Assembly (NCBI GenBank): GCA_024734555.1
Contig: JANPWX010000098.1
Coordinates: forward strand, 679,668-743,667
DNA from: Trochalopteron elliotii
Taxonomy: Eukaryota; Chordata; Aves; Passeriformes; Leiothrichidae
Direction: 5' to 3'
Length of the DNA: 64,000 bases
The notes beneath the pieces are model-generated. The model searched no databases and was not told the origin of the DNA. It saw nothing but the letters and a program-made list of their open reading frames with translations. Position 1 is the stretch's first letter, and every line of letters starts with the position of its first letter. Below are positions 1 through 10,900 of the stretch, in pieces. The position numbers were made by a program, and so were the translations under genes.

Positions 1-1
1 A

Positions 2-925
2 GGAGTTTTTCTCATTTGTGGGGACAGAATTTGGCCTGCAATCCCCGCACATGTCAAAGGTGGTCCATGCAGCATTGGAAGGCTTTCATTGCTAACACCC
101 AACATAACATTGTTGAGAGAACAAAAACATAGAGAGGAAAGATCTATCCAACAATACGATCAAAAACGTGATGACGATGTTCACACATGGACCAAGGCGC
201 AGAGAATTGCAGCTGCAATCCTTTCACTGCATGTGGCATCAGCAGCAGCCTTGGATCACCAATTGGATCACCTAGCTTGTTGGCTGAGCAAGCATGCCTG
301 AGCCATTTCTCTTACAGTGAGTGATATGTTAATGGATATTGACGATGTAAGACGAGCAACCCTCCAAAACAGGGTAGCAGTTGATTATCTTCTGCTGTCA
401 CATGGGCATGGGTGTGAGGATTTTGAGGGGATGTGCTGCATGAATTTGTCGGACCATTCCAAGTCCATTCATGAGAACATCAAGCAATTGCGAGAGAGTG
501 TGAACAAACTCGGAGAAGTAACTGGGTCATGGTTGAATGGCTTTCTTGATTTTTTTGACCTTTCACCATTGTGGAAGGACATTCTGAAAACAGGTATATG
601 TATTCTATTGGGGTTTGTAATTCTTTTCATGGTCGTGTCGTGTTTGTTTCAATGCATGTGGCGAATGTTGGACAAAGGTGCCAAAGAGGTGTTTTTGGTG
701 CAAACAGGAGGGGGAGATGTCGGAGTCCAGGGCATCCCTTTGGATGGCCTGGGACCCGAGGAAGAGAATTTGAACCCTGGACAGGGGGGTGTGAAGCCGG
801 TCCAGGGGGGTTGGAGACCTTGGCACACAGCCCGGAAAGACACCGAGTTTGATTTTAGTCCATGGGAAAAGCTTCCAACACTAAGAAGAATTACAAACCT
901 CAAGGGTGTGAAAATAGTAGCTTAG
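2..925 (+). pseudogene. env: ERV envelope gene, 3' part, one in-frame stop
   Basis: One reading frame runs from the window edge to the TAG at 923-925, interrupted only by a TGA at 299-301. The part before the stop resembles the end of a retroviral surface subunit and the start of the transmembrane subunit, with an Ala-rich hydrophobic stretch (AQRIAAAILSLHVASAAA) placed like a fusion peptide. After the stop, the frame contains an LQNRVAVDYLLL segment followed by C-X6-CC (cysteines at 413-415, 434-436 and 437-439), the layout of gamma-type and alpharetroviral Env with a disulfide-linked SU-TM. A membrane anchor of about 22 residues (GICILLGFVILFMVVSCLF) lies at about 590-656. A Gly/Pro-rich tail of about 90 residues follows. 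The furin-type cleavage site is not clear: basic residues occur in KHREERS but no clean RXKR is seen. The upstream part lies outside the window. As it stands the gene is broken by the stop, so it is called a pseudogene. The family call rests on motif order and is firm; genus is less sure. Confidence 0.9.
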
Positions 926-976
926 CACAGCACGGGGTGAAAAATTTTGTAGTTTTAGGATTCTTAGTATAGAGGT

Positions 977-1000
977 AAATGGGGGAGACAAGATGGAGGA
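977..1000 (+). other. Polypurine tract of the ERV
   Basis: A run that is almost all A and G lies between the env stop and the LTR, with GGGGGAGA at 981-988. This is where the plus-strand primer of a retrovirus is expected. It also forms the left arm of an inverted repeat with 1039-1049. Confidence 0.6.
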
Positions 1001-1049
1001 TTTAGGGCGTTGCCCTAGGTTCTTCTCCTTCTTCCTTGTCCTCCATCTT
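990..1049. repeat. Nested inverted repeat at the tract/LTR junction
   Basis: An 11-bp perfect inverted repeat (AAGATGGAGGA at 990-1000, its complement at 1039-1049) encloses a second 6-bp perfect one (TAGGGC at 1003-1008, GCCCTA at 1012-1017). RNA from this region could fold into a two-part stem-loop. It straddles the presumed purine tract and LTR start. Confidence 0.75.
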
Positions 1050-1167
1050 CTGAGGTAGTGATGACACAAAGTAGTTTGAGGGGATTGGGTTAAGGTACAA
1101 GTGACCTTTCTAGTATAGGCACTAGGCATTGGCACAAATTAGTAAATAATGGACACGTAGTTATCTG

Positions 1168-1173
1168 TATAAG
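1168..1173 (+). promoter_or_regulatory. LTR TATA-like box
   Basis: TATAAG lies about 100 bases before the LTR AATAAA. Transcription would be expected to start near 1195-1205, at the edge of the GC-rich block. Whether it is active cannot be seen. Confidence 0.5.
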
Positions 1174-1267
1174 AGTAGAGCACCGCCTCACCGAGGGGCA
1201 GTCGCCTCGTGTTCCAGCCGCTGTCCGGACCTCGGCTGGCTGCAGAGAAAACTTTGAGATATCAAAT

Positions 1268-1273
1268 AATAAA
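1268..1273 (+). terminator. LTR polyadenylation signal
   Basis: A canonical AATAAA within the LTR, in the + orientation like env. Cleavage would be expected about 15-25 bases downstream and would define the end of R. Confidence 0.65.
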
Positions 1274-1403
1274 CAACATGAGAAACCTGAAAGCAAGGCC
1301 TTGGAGACTCTGCTTTTTCACGCGACGCGGCTCAGGGCTTTTAGAGGGCCAAGGACTCTTAACAGCCGGAATCTCGGGTGAGAAAACCAAACCCGAGAAT
1401 TCA

Positions 1404-4400
1404 TAGTTGTGGTAGGGGTTATACTGTTGGAAGTTGTTTACTGGCACCTTCTTTCAGGAGTAATGACTAAATACATGTGTATATAAGCACAGTTCTGTAA
1501 CCCCTAATTCTTGTTCATGTTGCAGGAGTCTCCAGGACCTTCCATAAATGATAACTGCTTTTCAGTTTTAATTATGTGTACATAGATGTAATATGTCTTT
1601 AGAAGCTCAAAATTCCCCTCTTGTCATCATGTAAAGTTATGTGAGAGATTTCTTTTGCTCATAGGACCAAGTAACTTGCAGTGATGAGCAAGTGGGAGTA
1701 GGAAGAAAAGATCTGTTCACTGAGTCCTATATAATTACATTTAAAATGATGAATGAGTCAAGGCTAAGTTATCTGGGCATTTATACATGCTTAGAGGTTA
1801 CTATAGGTACAGTAATTGCATTTCTTAGATAATTTTCTTATTCTTTTTATGTAAATGTTTGCAAGGACACAAAACTTGCATTCAATAATAACTTTCTATC
1901 ACTAGGCAAAAAAATTAACATCAGACATCTCTTCCTGGTATACTTAATTCCATATACAAAGTACTTGACTAATTTGGCCACAGAAGCTGTTCCATTCTCT
2001 CATGTACATATATTCTTCATTGCCTTGATATCTCAGGGAATTTTGTTCTTGGGTGGAAGTAAACAAAAATGTTCCATCTGCTATTTTAAGCAACAAGTGG
2101 AAACTTTCATGGGTGAAACAAAGAGTTGAAATATAAACTTAAACAGCTTTCAAGTTTAAGTTCAGTTTTGGGGTTCTAAGCTGCTTTTGTAAGACTTCAC
2201 TCTAGCTTCATTGCTTCTTACAGATGCAGCATTTTGCATTACTGCCAAACACTGTTAGCATTTCCCTGAGGTAACAGGAGGGAGAGGAGACTTGTCTGAG
2301 AAGACTGCAGAGCTGGAAACCTTCACTCATCCATTTGGAGCCTCTGTTGGCTTCTCTAGTGGGAATCAACTAATGAAGAAAGCATTTGATTAAAATCTCC
2401 AACTGTCTGCTGTTTACTCCCTCATCTTCACCTAATTTTTGGTCTCTTCTAGGTGCTTTGTACATTGAGTCTAGAAAAACTCTGGTCTTGCCAAAAGCAC
2501 TCTTAAGGTGCTATAAACATACCGTTTTGTTTATATCCTCAGATTTTTGGAGGATCTTGTCTTGTATTACCCACTGTCAAAATAGAAGTTGTAACTAATG
2601 ATGCGCCTCTTCTGAACTCCTGTTTTTGATTTGCATTTAAGCTGAAGGTGCCTGCAATTGCATGTCATGTTTAGTATGCTGCTCTGCTATAGAGATAATA
2701 GCCAAATAGAGACACTAATCCATGGTATGAGAGTCATAAAATAATCATACGAAACTCATAATGTCACTTACCCAATTTGTCACTTTGGATACTGAATAGA
2801 TTTTTCTGGGGTGCCAGTGTAGATCTGTGAGAAATAAGTTGAATATCATTTTGATCATCAGATGCTTAATTGAGATGGATGATGCTGGAACTGATGCAAA
2901 TATTGTGCCCAGTCCTTTCCCAGAAACATGCCTGAGGGAAATGTGCACTGAGTTCTTCCTCTGTAAGAGCCAAAAGAAATTAATTAATTGATCTCTATAG
3001 AAAGAGGCCCCAGTTAAGTCTAGTATGTTGGACTTAATTTTTTTCCTTGATATTCATATAAAAAACCCAAAGAGAAAAAGCTGGTGGCTGTTACTATGCA
3101 GGCATATTAGCATTTTTAGTGCAGTTTCAGCTGCTGTAACCTCTTTCAGGCTTACAGCATTTGTGTAAAATGTGAAATAGATTGTTGTGGTGTTTGTGGT
3201 CTGTTTGTTGTGTTTTTGTCCTTAGCATCATATTACTTAGTCTGAGAGAAGTGTTTATCTTTTCTAAAATCATATTTTTATTGTGCTGTTTTGAACTCTG
3301 AAAGCATGATGGACTGCAAGGCAAGAATACCTAGATTAAAGTTCAGTTTATTTTGAGCCTAGGGCTATATAACCAGTACTAGGGCAGTCTGAATAAAAAC
3401 ATTCAATTTTTTGAAGACACTCCCGCTTGAACATCAATTGAGTTTTCTGTCATGGACCTTTTCTCTTTAATTTTCCCATTTCTTAAAATTCTTTTAAAAT
3501 AATTACCATTTGGAAAAGTGAAAACCTGCACCAGGTGAGCTAAAGATTTATGGACTTAAATTCTTTTGTCTTGCATAGCTGGTTTAAATGATGTATGTTT
3601 TTATTATTAGTGCAATCCATTTTGAGTTGCAGCAAGTAGGAAATAAGATGTAATCCGAGCGATATACTTATTCTGCAGAAGGTGTATCAACAGGTACTGT
3701 CAAATGTAACATTTTAATAGCCCATTCTGATATGTACTTGTGAAATTACTGGTATTGTTATTGCAATATGGTTTTTCTGTGAAATATTACATAGATATGG
3801 AACCATAGCATTACCTCATTCTAGTTCCCAAACTGGACTAAATATTACTATAACCAAAATTATGCTAGTCTGGCAATACCTATGGACGTTGAGGAGATGA
3901 AATGGTAGCATGCAGGAGGAATGCTGTTGCTGTTGCACCACAAAGCTTTCTGGTACAGCTGAACCTTAAAAATCTACAAGGATGATCACACTTGCTCCTG
4001 AAGCCTGGCAGCTCTGAGGCCACACACAGGACATGTAAACCTAATCTGCAGGCGTGATACAGTTTCCTAAATTGAAATTTGTTGCTAGGTCAAGCTTAAG
4101 GCTTCTCACTATGAAGGTCATCAGATATCTGGTTACAAATGAACAAAGATTTGGTTTTGAAAGTATAACTTCAAAGTTTCCACCTCTGTGGTGGTTCTCA
4201 CTAGCAGGCTAATGGGGATTTTGTTGCAGTACTGGCACCCATAATAGCAACTTCCATAAAGAGACCATTTCATGTACACTGCTGGGTTCTCCTCCCCTGA
4301 AATACCTACCTAATGCAAAATGAGTTTTTCATTTTCCTATCAAGGCTTTTGTCTATGACATGAGAATTCGTCACACCTTTTTGACTGCTGTGAATTTCCT

Positions 4401-7080
4401 AGCTTATTTATTTTGTATGATGGTTTGCATAATTATGCTTCATCAATATAGGAATTTGTTAAATGTTGTGAAATGCTATAAAAGCACTCAAGCTTTTATA
4501 TATCTCTTATAAAAGGACTGTTTTAAAACTGTAATTCACAGGTATGATATTCTAAACTCAATGAGCTAATTCTTTCCAATTTATGTATGATCTCCTCCTT
4601 AGGACTAGATGAAACTCTCCTCACATATGTGGTATCATTTGTTAATACACATTAGAAAAGAGCTGGAGATTTTGCTTCAGCATTTCCCTTCTCATATACA
4701 GCTCTTTTGTTTTGTTCCTGTATATTAGTATTGATAGTTATTTTTTCTAAAAAATATTTTTACTTGACATGAGTACCACTGTTTCTCTTCCTTGGCTGTG
4801 GTAGACTTTTTGTTTATTCTACTGAAAGCATAAGTAAAAGTTACATCACCATATAGTAATCTTTACGTGTATGCATCTTGAACTGTTAGTGTGCCTTGCT
4901 CTTAATTTCCAGTGTTACTCTTTGAAAAATTGCTTGGTTTCAAACTCCATATTTCCTTTAAAATATATACCCATGAATAGAACTGATGAACATAATTCTT
5001 GAGAAATGAAATATAGTAAATTGAGTGGTTTTTTATTTTCTAGCAGAGAAATAAATCAGATTTTTTAAAAATTTATGATTTTGTTATTGGATTAGCTTCC
5101 TGTGAAATAATAAAAATTATTTCAGATATTTATGGGAAAACTTGAAATACACTGATTGAATTCTAAGCCTCCAACTGAGGTTATGACCAACATATAGAGC
5201 TACCTACAAAGGTGGTTGTATGGGTTTGTTTTATTTGAAATTATGTTGATGTTTAGTGTTCATAGAAGTAGTTTTAAGGTGGTACTTTCAATTTATGGAC
5301 GATCTATAAAGATACATTTAAGAGATGTTTCATGTGATGCTTAGAAGGCAAAGGAGATATTCGCAGGTTTTACTTGGGTTCTTTTTAGTGCTTCCAATTC
5401 TGTTTATGGTCTAATGTAAATTTAATGAATTTTCTTGGTCTGAAATACCTCTTGGAATAAATGAAATTTACAACTCATTCTGAAATTTTGTAGAGAAAGG
5501 AATAAGCATGTTTATTCAGGGAACATGAAAATAAATGAGGTCAGTTTAACTGATACTGACGTTTTAATCTCAGACAGAGTAACTGTGGTATATTATGAGG
5601 GCTGCTGCTCTATCTCACATAATGGCTTTTATCTGTATAAAGCATGGCAGTTGTTAATGTGTTGTGCCAGCCAGTTGTGTCCTGGCTTGCTTAGAAATTA
5701 AAGCTGACCCAAAGTAAAATGTATCTGCCATTTTCTAAAAACTGCTCATTTCGCAACAGTTACTTCTTCTTTATTTGTTTTTAAAATTCATCTTGGAAGT
5801 GAACTTTGATCTATTCAATTAACCCACACTGTGCTTATGTAGGGTACCTAAGGCCCACTACTGCAAAGTTTCTTAGTCAAGTGGCTTAGCTTTCAGCTGT
5901 GGAAGGATGCAGACCCCTACTACCTCCCCTTCCAGTATATTTTAATGTTACTGTTCCTTTGAGTAATTCTGCTTTATTCTAGTGTTTTTAGTCTCTAGAG
6001 AGAGACTATGGGACAGAAGGAATGAGCACCTAGAGTGCAGCTCAGAATTCAGGAATTTCTGTCTAAAGAAATGTATACCCTGCTTGTTAAGTGATAGTTA
6101 AAAAAACATCTTGATGCTCTAATATTTCTGCCACAATACAGTGAAAAGCGAAACAGCATGTGGAAGGCTGTATACCCACTAGTACTAAGTGAATTGAGAA
6201 AGGGAAGAACAAAAAATCCAATGTTGCCTGCAGTGAATGAATGCGGAGTGGAATAAAAATAAAAGCACTGGGCAGCTTTGTGATTGTTGGCCTTTCTCTG
6301 TGGGTTGGAGAGCATTTCTCCCCTCGACTCCTTCAGACATTCTAAAGCTTTAGGTGGCCCAGTTGCTTCAGAGATTCTTGACTGCCCTGGTAAGGGCTTA
6401 AAAAGAGCTGGCTGGGACTGGTGCTGGGAAGTCAGCCCAGGCTGTGCAGCCAAGAAAGGAAGGTCACACAGAGGGAAAACATGTGAGGAGTCTGAGGACC
6501 CATTCACCTGCTAGAGGAAGATGATGTAAGATAGACTTCTGTAACTGCGCACAGTGTTGGAAGTTATTCTTTTGAGGGGAGGTACCTTGTGAGTATGGAC
6601 TGCAAGGCAGAAGAAGCTTTTGTAGTCTGTTGGTGTGTGCTGGGGAGGGCCAGAACAGCTTTTGCTCCTTGCTTCTAATATGAAATAAGTAAGCAGTCCC
6701 AGAAGCAAAGAATGGAAGTTGGGAATGTGCTCATCACTTTATTGCACAAATTACATTACCGATAAAGCACATGCTAAATGGATTAAGAAAAGGATGCCAT
6801 CTCAAAAGTGGCTCTTCAAAAAGAAGCCTCTGTCTCTTCAGAGCCTGAAATAATTTTTGTTAATGATCTAGAAACAAAGATGAAATCATTGACAATTATG
6901 CTGTCTACACATTTTATCAAAACAGTAAACAGCTATGATGGTGAAATCAAAGGAGTTTCACAGTTGAAGCCGCCAGTTTTTAAAACTGAGAAAACCAGAC
7001 AGACACCAATCATAAGGCTGGGAATCACAGTCTGAAACTTTTGGACTTTGAAAGGGTCTTTGTCCCCTAGGTGGTGCTGT
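1404..7080. other. Non-coding AT-rich DNA, no gene seen
   Basis: No repeat family or exon could be recognised here. Only short chance-sized open frames occur; the longest is 152 codons on the minus strand at 6049-6507, and its product resembles nothing I know. A small 9-bp inverted repeat (AACTTAAAC and its complement) lies near 2128-2155. The part around 6.28-6.68 kb is somewhat richer in GC than its surroundings. Confidence 0.6.
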
Positions 7081-7111
7081 AGAAAAAAAAGATTGTGATA
7101 TTTGTATATTC

Positions 7112-7178
7112 ATTATATATATATGTATATATGAGAATATGCATATATATGTATACCTGTGTGTTTGTATATATATGT
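7112..7178. repeat. TA-rich microsatellite
   Basis: Alternating TATATA runs are broken by GTAT and GCAT units across about 65 bases. It is a simple repeat with no other content. Confidence 0.85.
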
Positions 7179-7310
7179 AAAAAACGTAGTTGAGATTGGT
7201 GAGGCTGACAACATGAATGACACTATGTGAATTGAAAACAAGTGTTAAGGAATGAGGAGGGAAACATTGAGAAGAGCGAATCTTCAAGAACTTAAAATAA
7301 ATGTCTCTGG

Positions 7311-7372
7311 AAAAAAACCCCATAAATAAAGCAAAACAAAACAAACAAAAAAAACCACAAACAAAGCAAAAC
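7311..7372. repeat. A-rich simple sequence
   Basis: Irregular CAAAA/CAAA units form an A-rich tract. It could be a degraded simple repeat or an old poly(A) tail, but no retrocopy is recognisable upstream. Confidence 0.6.
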
Positions 7373-7840
7373 TTCCTAGCTAAGTTTGCTAACAAAATCA
7401 AAAATTAGAAGTTAGCACAATAATGGCACAGAGGAATTTTGAAAACAAAAGCCAAGTATTAAAGCATTTTCCTCTCTACTGCATTGATTTAGATGCAGGA
7501 TGACTAAGAGCAAGGTCCAGATTTTACCCTCAGAAGAGACAAGTTATGAGAATGGGTGGAGGTTCTCCAGCCCCCATCACTCCATCACACCTCTGTGCTA
7601 TGCTGACAAGCCTTCTCTGGCAGGCTGGCACTAGCAGAACTAGATACAACAGATTAAATGACTGAAGTGAGATTTGCAACATACAGGAAATCAGAAAAAA
7701 AAATCTTTGTGTTTAGATATAATATCCTCTGACCTCAAATTTGATTAAATGCTGTTACACTTTAAAGAACTGTTCTTGATGTTTTACAGATAAATTGCCT
7801 ATTGGCTTCTGTTGTACAGTAGAATAGGTAATTGTTTTCA

Positions 7841-8090
7841 GAGGTTAGATTCAGACTAGATTTAAGAAGGATGTTTTTACAGTGAGGATAGTGAAACACT
7901 GGAACAGGCTTTCTGGAGAGGTGATTAGATGTCACATCTCTGGAAATACTTCCGTTCAGGTCAGATCAGCTCTGAGCAACCTGGTATTCAACCTAGTTGA
8001 AAATGTTCCTGTTCATTGCAGAGGGATGGAGTATATGACCTTTAAAGCCCAATATATGACCCTTCCAGCCCAAATTATTGTATGATTAAT
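7841..8090 (+). mobile_element. CR1 LINE, truncated 3' end
   Basis: The segment follows the CR1 3' consensus in order: a degenerate 'attaggaagaa' region at 7860-7875, GGAACAGGCTTTCTGGAGAGG at 7899-7919 (consensus: ggaacaggttgcccagagagg), the gene-end phrase around 7976-8030 (AACCTGGTATTCAACCTAG), and CCTTCCAGCCCAAATTATTGTATGAT, matching 'ccttccaaccc...attctgtgat'. It is 5'-truncated, as most CR1 copies are. A 21-bp direct duplication lies in its tail. Divergence is high, so it is an old copy. Confidence 0.85.
8032..8073 (+). repeat. 21-bp tandem duplication in CR1 tail
   Basis: Two 21-base copies beginning TATATGACC and ending AGCCCAA lie directly next to each other (8032-8052 and 8053-8073), differing at a few positions. 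Only the second matches the usual CR1 end, so the duplication arose within this copy or its source. Confidence 0.8.
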
Positions 8091-8340
8091 TTATCCATAG
8101 AGGAATTGTATGATTGCCTTGCTGATGTGGTTTTGGTTAAAATAGAGTTCAGTTGCGTTGTATTGGTTAACATCCCTACTGGACACATTCTCTTAGTGCC
8201 TCCAGTATCTCTGTCTGATCACAGACCACTTACTTTCTGGTTATGTCCTCATGACACAGGATTTTCTTAATCTTCTAGAACAGCTGTTATTACTACCTCA
8301 GAATAAAATGGCAAGAAAAGAGACACTCTTCTAGAAGACT

Positions 8341-8490
8341 TTTATTCCTTATATATATTATATATATGTAATATATAATATTATATATTTTATTCTTTTT
8401 ATATATTCCTTATATATATTATATATTTTTATTATATATGTATATTTATTATTTATATATTATATGATATTATATATTTTATTCCTTATA
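8341..8490. repeat. AT-rich tract with higher-order repeats
   Basis: About 150 bases of almost pure A and T. Longer words recur inside it: ATTCCTTATATATATTATATA occurs near 8345 and again near 8405, and TATATATTTTATTC recurs near 8385 and 8472. It would form hairpins easily. Confidence 0.85.
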
Positions 8491-10820
8491 GTTTAAGTCT
8501 GATTCTTTCTTTTGCCTTGGTTTTATATCTTGAAAAAGATATGAATGCTCCTCCTCTTTGAGCATTTTTTTTTCTAAAAAGTTTCAAAAAAGGGTAAAAA
8601 TTGGCATTTTTTGCCTTTGCGTAGTCTCTGTATTGATATGTCTCTAAAAAGTGATATTAAAGGCATTTAATATATTTAAGTCTTTGAGTACTGTTAGTTA
8701 AAGAGGACTGCTTAGTATTTCTTTGAAGTAATATATTTTTGTGGAAATAAAGCTCTCAGAGTTTACTTAGCAGTGTATTTTGGTTTTGTGTTGAAGTTCT
8801 AACTTCAGCTATTATGGCAGAAGTCTGGAAAGCCCTATTTAAGGCAGGGAAACTTTTTTTTAATAAAAAGCAAAACTAATAAAATGCATCACCCCAAATC
8901 TGTGTCTCCTTGCTCCTGCTTTAACAAATGGTGTAGTGGAAATAGCTCTTTATAACATTTGGTTTCTCACTTAATGGTAAAACAAAGGAAGATCTAATGA
9001 AGATCCTAGTCTTAATTTTTATTTTTATGGCTCAGAAGAATTGAAGATAATGACACATTAGCCTCAATGTGCTAGTTGTTTCGGAGGAAACAATAAGGGA
9101 ATAATTCTTTGATCTTGTGCTAATAACCAGAAGATGTTTGAATTAGAGTTTCCTTCCATGAAACAATGATTAATTGGTGTGTTAATAATTTCTATTCACT
9201 TAAAGAAGATTAAGTCAAAATTTCCCTGTGCTTAAAGACCAGAAAAATATTTTAAAAGTTTAATGAGAGTTAATTAAAAATGCTCATTTTTCAGTTGCTT
9301 CTGATATTACATCAGCAGTAAACTACTTACGTAAAGAATCTTTCACTGAGGTTAGTCATTAGTGGTAGTTGTTTTGGGTTTTTCTTGGTTAAAACTTCCC
9401 AAACCACTACTGTTGCTTCTTATCACAACAACCCTAAAAGGGGGCAGCTGAGTGGAGAGAAATCTCTGTTGGTCTGTACCCACAAATGATGCTGTTTTCC
9501 CCCTGTTGCACCAAATGCTGCCAGGGACTCTTCATTCAGCTTTGAGAAGAGCGGGAATGGCCACTTCCTTACAATTTGTCTGATGAAGGAGATGGAGTTC
9601 TTGAAGAAAACCTGTTCTCTTTACTTTCATCAGTTTCTATTCAGTATCTCTGAATAGATGAGTAAGTGTCAAAAAGCAGCTACCTGTCAACTTTTTCTCC
9701 ATTATACCATTCAAGTAATATAAAATAAAAGTAAAGAATACAAAATTAATTCAGGTAATGTTAACTCAGCAGCTGTTTTGGATATGTTAGTATGCTAGAA
9801 ACCCTAGCAAAAATAAAGGAGAGAATATTCAGGCTGTTAACTTCTAGCACTGATCATGCAGTAGTATTATTAGTACTCTTTTTATACTCTCACCTTGTGG
9901 AAGGAAGGAAGGAAGATAAAGGGAATGTAAGGCCTGTGTACTAGTGTGTACCTTATGGTTTGCTCAGTCGTTAAGCTATTAATCACTGTGCTATTAATCT
10001 CTGGAGGAGTTTTGTTTCTAGTCCAGGAAACAGTGTTGTGTATTTATTGAAAGCAGTGTTCCATAGGATTTTGAAATTTATCATTCTTTTTTTTTTTCTC
10101 TTCTACCTCACATGCAGTGCATTTCCTGAGGTCAGTATGTGTGTGAGCAAAGAAGTTATTTTTGCATTATTTTCTGTTCAACGGTTAAATCATTACCTGC
10201 TGATCCCTTTCTTAGGTCTTTTTTCTGCTTTTTATCTTGATGCTTCTGACTGTCTGTACCATGATTTTCTTTAAGTTCTTTTTGGATGGCAAAATGCAGA
10301 GAAAAATCATTGTATTATCAGGGATTTGTGTGGTAGTAGAGCTAAAACTTCAGAATCTCAGAATTGTCTCTCAAGGATGCTTTGTTGTTCCGAGGAAAAA
10401 CAGCTCTCAAATGAAAAGTTTCCACTTGACTTTTGTGAAAGTGCTTTGAATGGCAGGATACTCCAACCTCCCAAATGTTAGTTTCTCTAATGAAATTCTT
10501 AGTTACGTACAGATAACTGGGCTCTGTCTCAGAAAGTCTTCTAAGTATTTGTGACTTCAAAATCTTTAGCTCTGTGATGCAGCTTTTATCAACCTTTTTC
10601 CCCCTTAGTTTTTTGCACTCCTGCTGTTGGCCATTTCTTTCTCATCTATTCTGTAGACGGTTAAAAAAAAATTCACAAAAAAATTAAGGAACAAAACATT
10701 TTTTGGCTTGATTGTTATGCTGTCATTTACCTATGCTGACATCCTGTCATTTAAAAAGGGAAAAAAGGGCACCTCACTCCTTCCTTCTTAGGATAAAAAC
10801 TTTTAGTAGGTTGAAGGTGG
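8491..10820. other. Non-coding AT-rich DNA, no gene seen
   Basis: No exon, RNA gene or repeat family recognised. A short GGAA microsatellite of about four units lies at 9898-9915. Confidence 0.6.
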
Positions 10821-10900
10821 GATGGGTTGGGAGCCAGGGGACTGAGTGCTCTTGTCTCTCCTCTGTGAACTGAGGTTGATTTTTCTGGGCAGCTCACAGT
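10821..10900 (+). mobile_element. MIR-like SINE fragment
   Basis: The order TTGGGAGCCAGGGGACTGAG, then a C/T-rich CTCTG stretch, then TCTGGGCAGCTCAC follows the core of MIR-type tRNA-derived SINEs (gggagtcaggagacctg ... gctctg ... ctgggcaagtcac). Divergence is high and the match is by eye only, so this is a probable rather than certain call. Confidence 0.45.

Larger units (their letters stand above)
1..1403 (+). mobile_element. Endogenous retrovirus, 3' end (env + 3' LTR)
   Basis: The env remnant, a purine-rich tract at 977-1000 and an LTR-like block with TATA box and AATAAA follow in the order expected for the 3' end of a provirus on the + strand. The gag-pol part and 5' LTR would lie left of the window. 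The right boundary is uncertain: the last CA I can propose is at 1402-1403, after a CpG-rich segment that stands out from the CpG-poor flank. No target-site duplication can be checked because the left end is missing. Confidence 0.85.
1001..1403 (+). repeat. 3' LTR of the ERV (approximate limits)
   Basis: The block starts just after the purine tract. It has a TATA-like box at 1168-1173, a locally GC- and CpG-rich stretch around 1178-1370, and AATAAA at 1268-1273, about 100 bases after the TATA box, which matches U3-R-U5 spacing. I did not find a convincing TG at the left edge, so the start may be off by some tens of bases. An 8-bp inverted repeat (1372-1379 and 1391-1398) lies near the proposed U5 end. 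Confidence 0.65.

Noticed and set aside
571..903. Other open frames overlapping env on both strands
   Set aside because: They are shadows of the env frame; none has retroviral or other motifs.
1051..1059. TGAGGTAGT resembling a let-7 seed
   Set aside because: It lies in the LTR, the rest of the mature sequence does not match and there is no let-7-like hairpin.
6049..6507. 152-codon minus-strand frame
   Set aside because: Composition changes along its length, no known motif; best explained by the local GC-richer patch with fewer stops.
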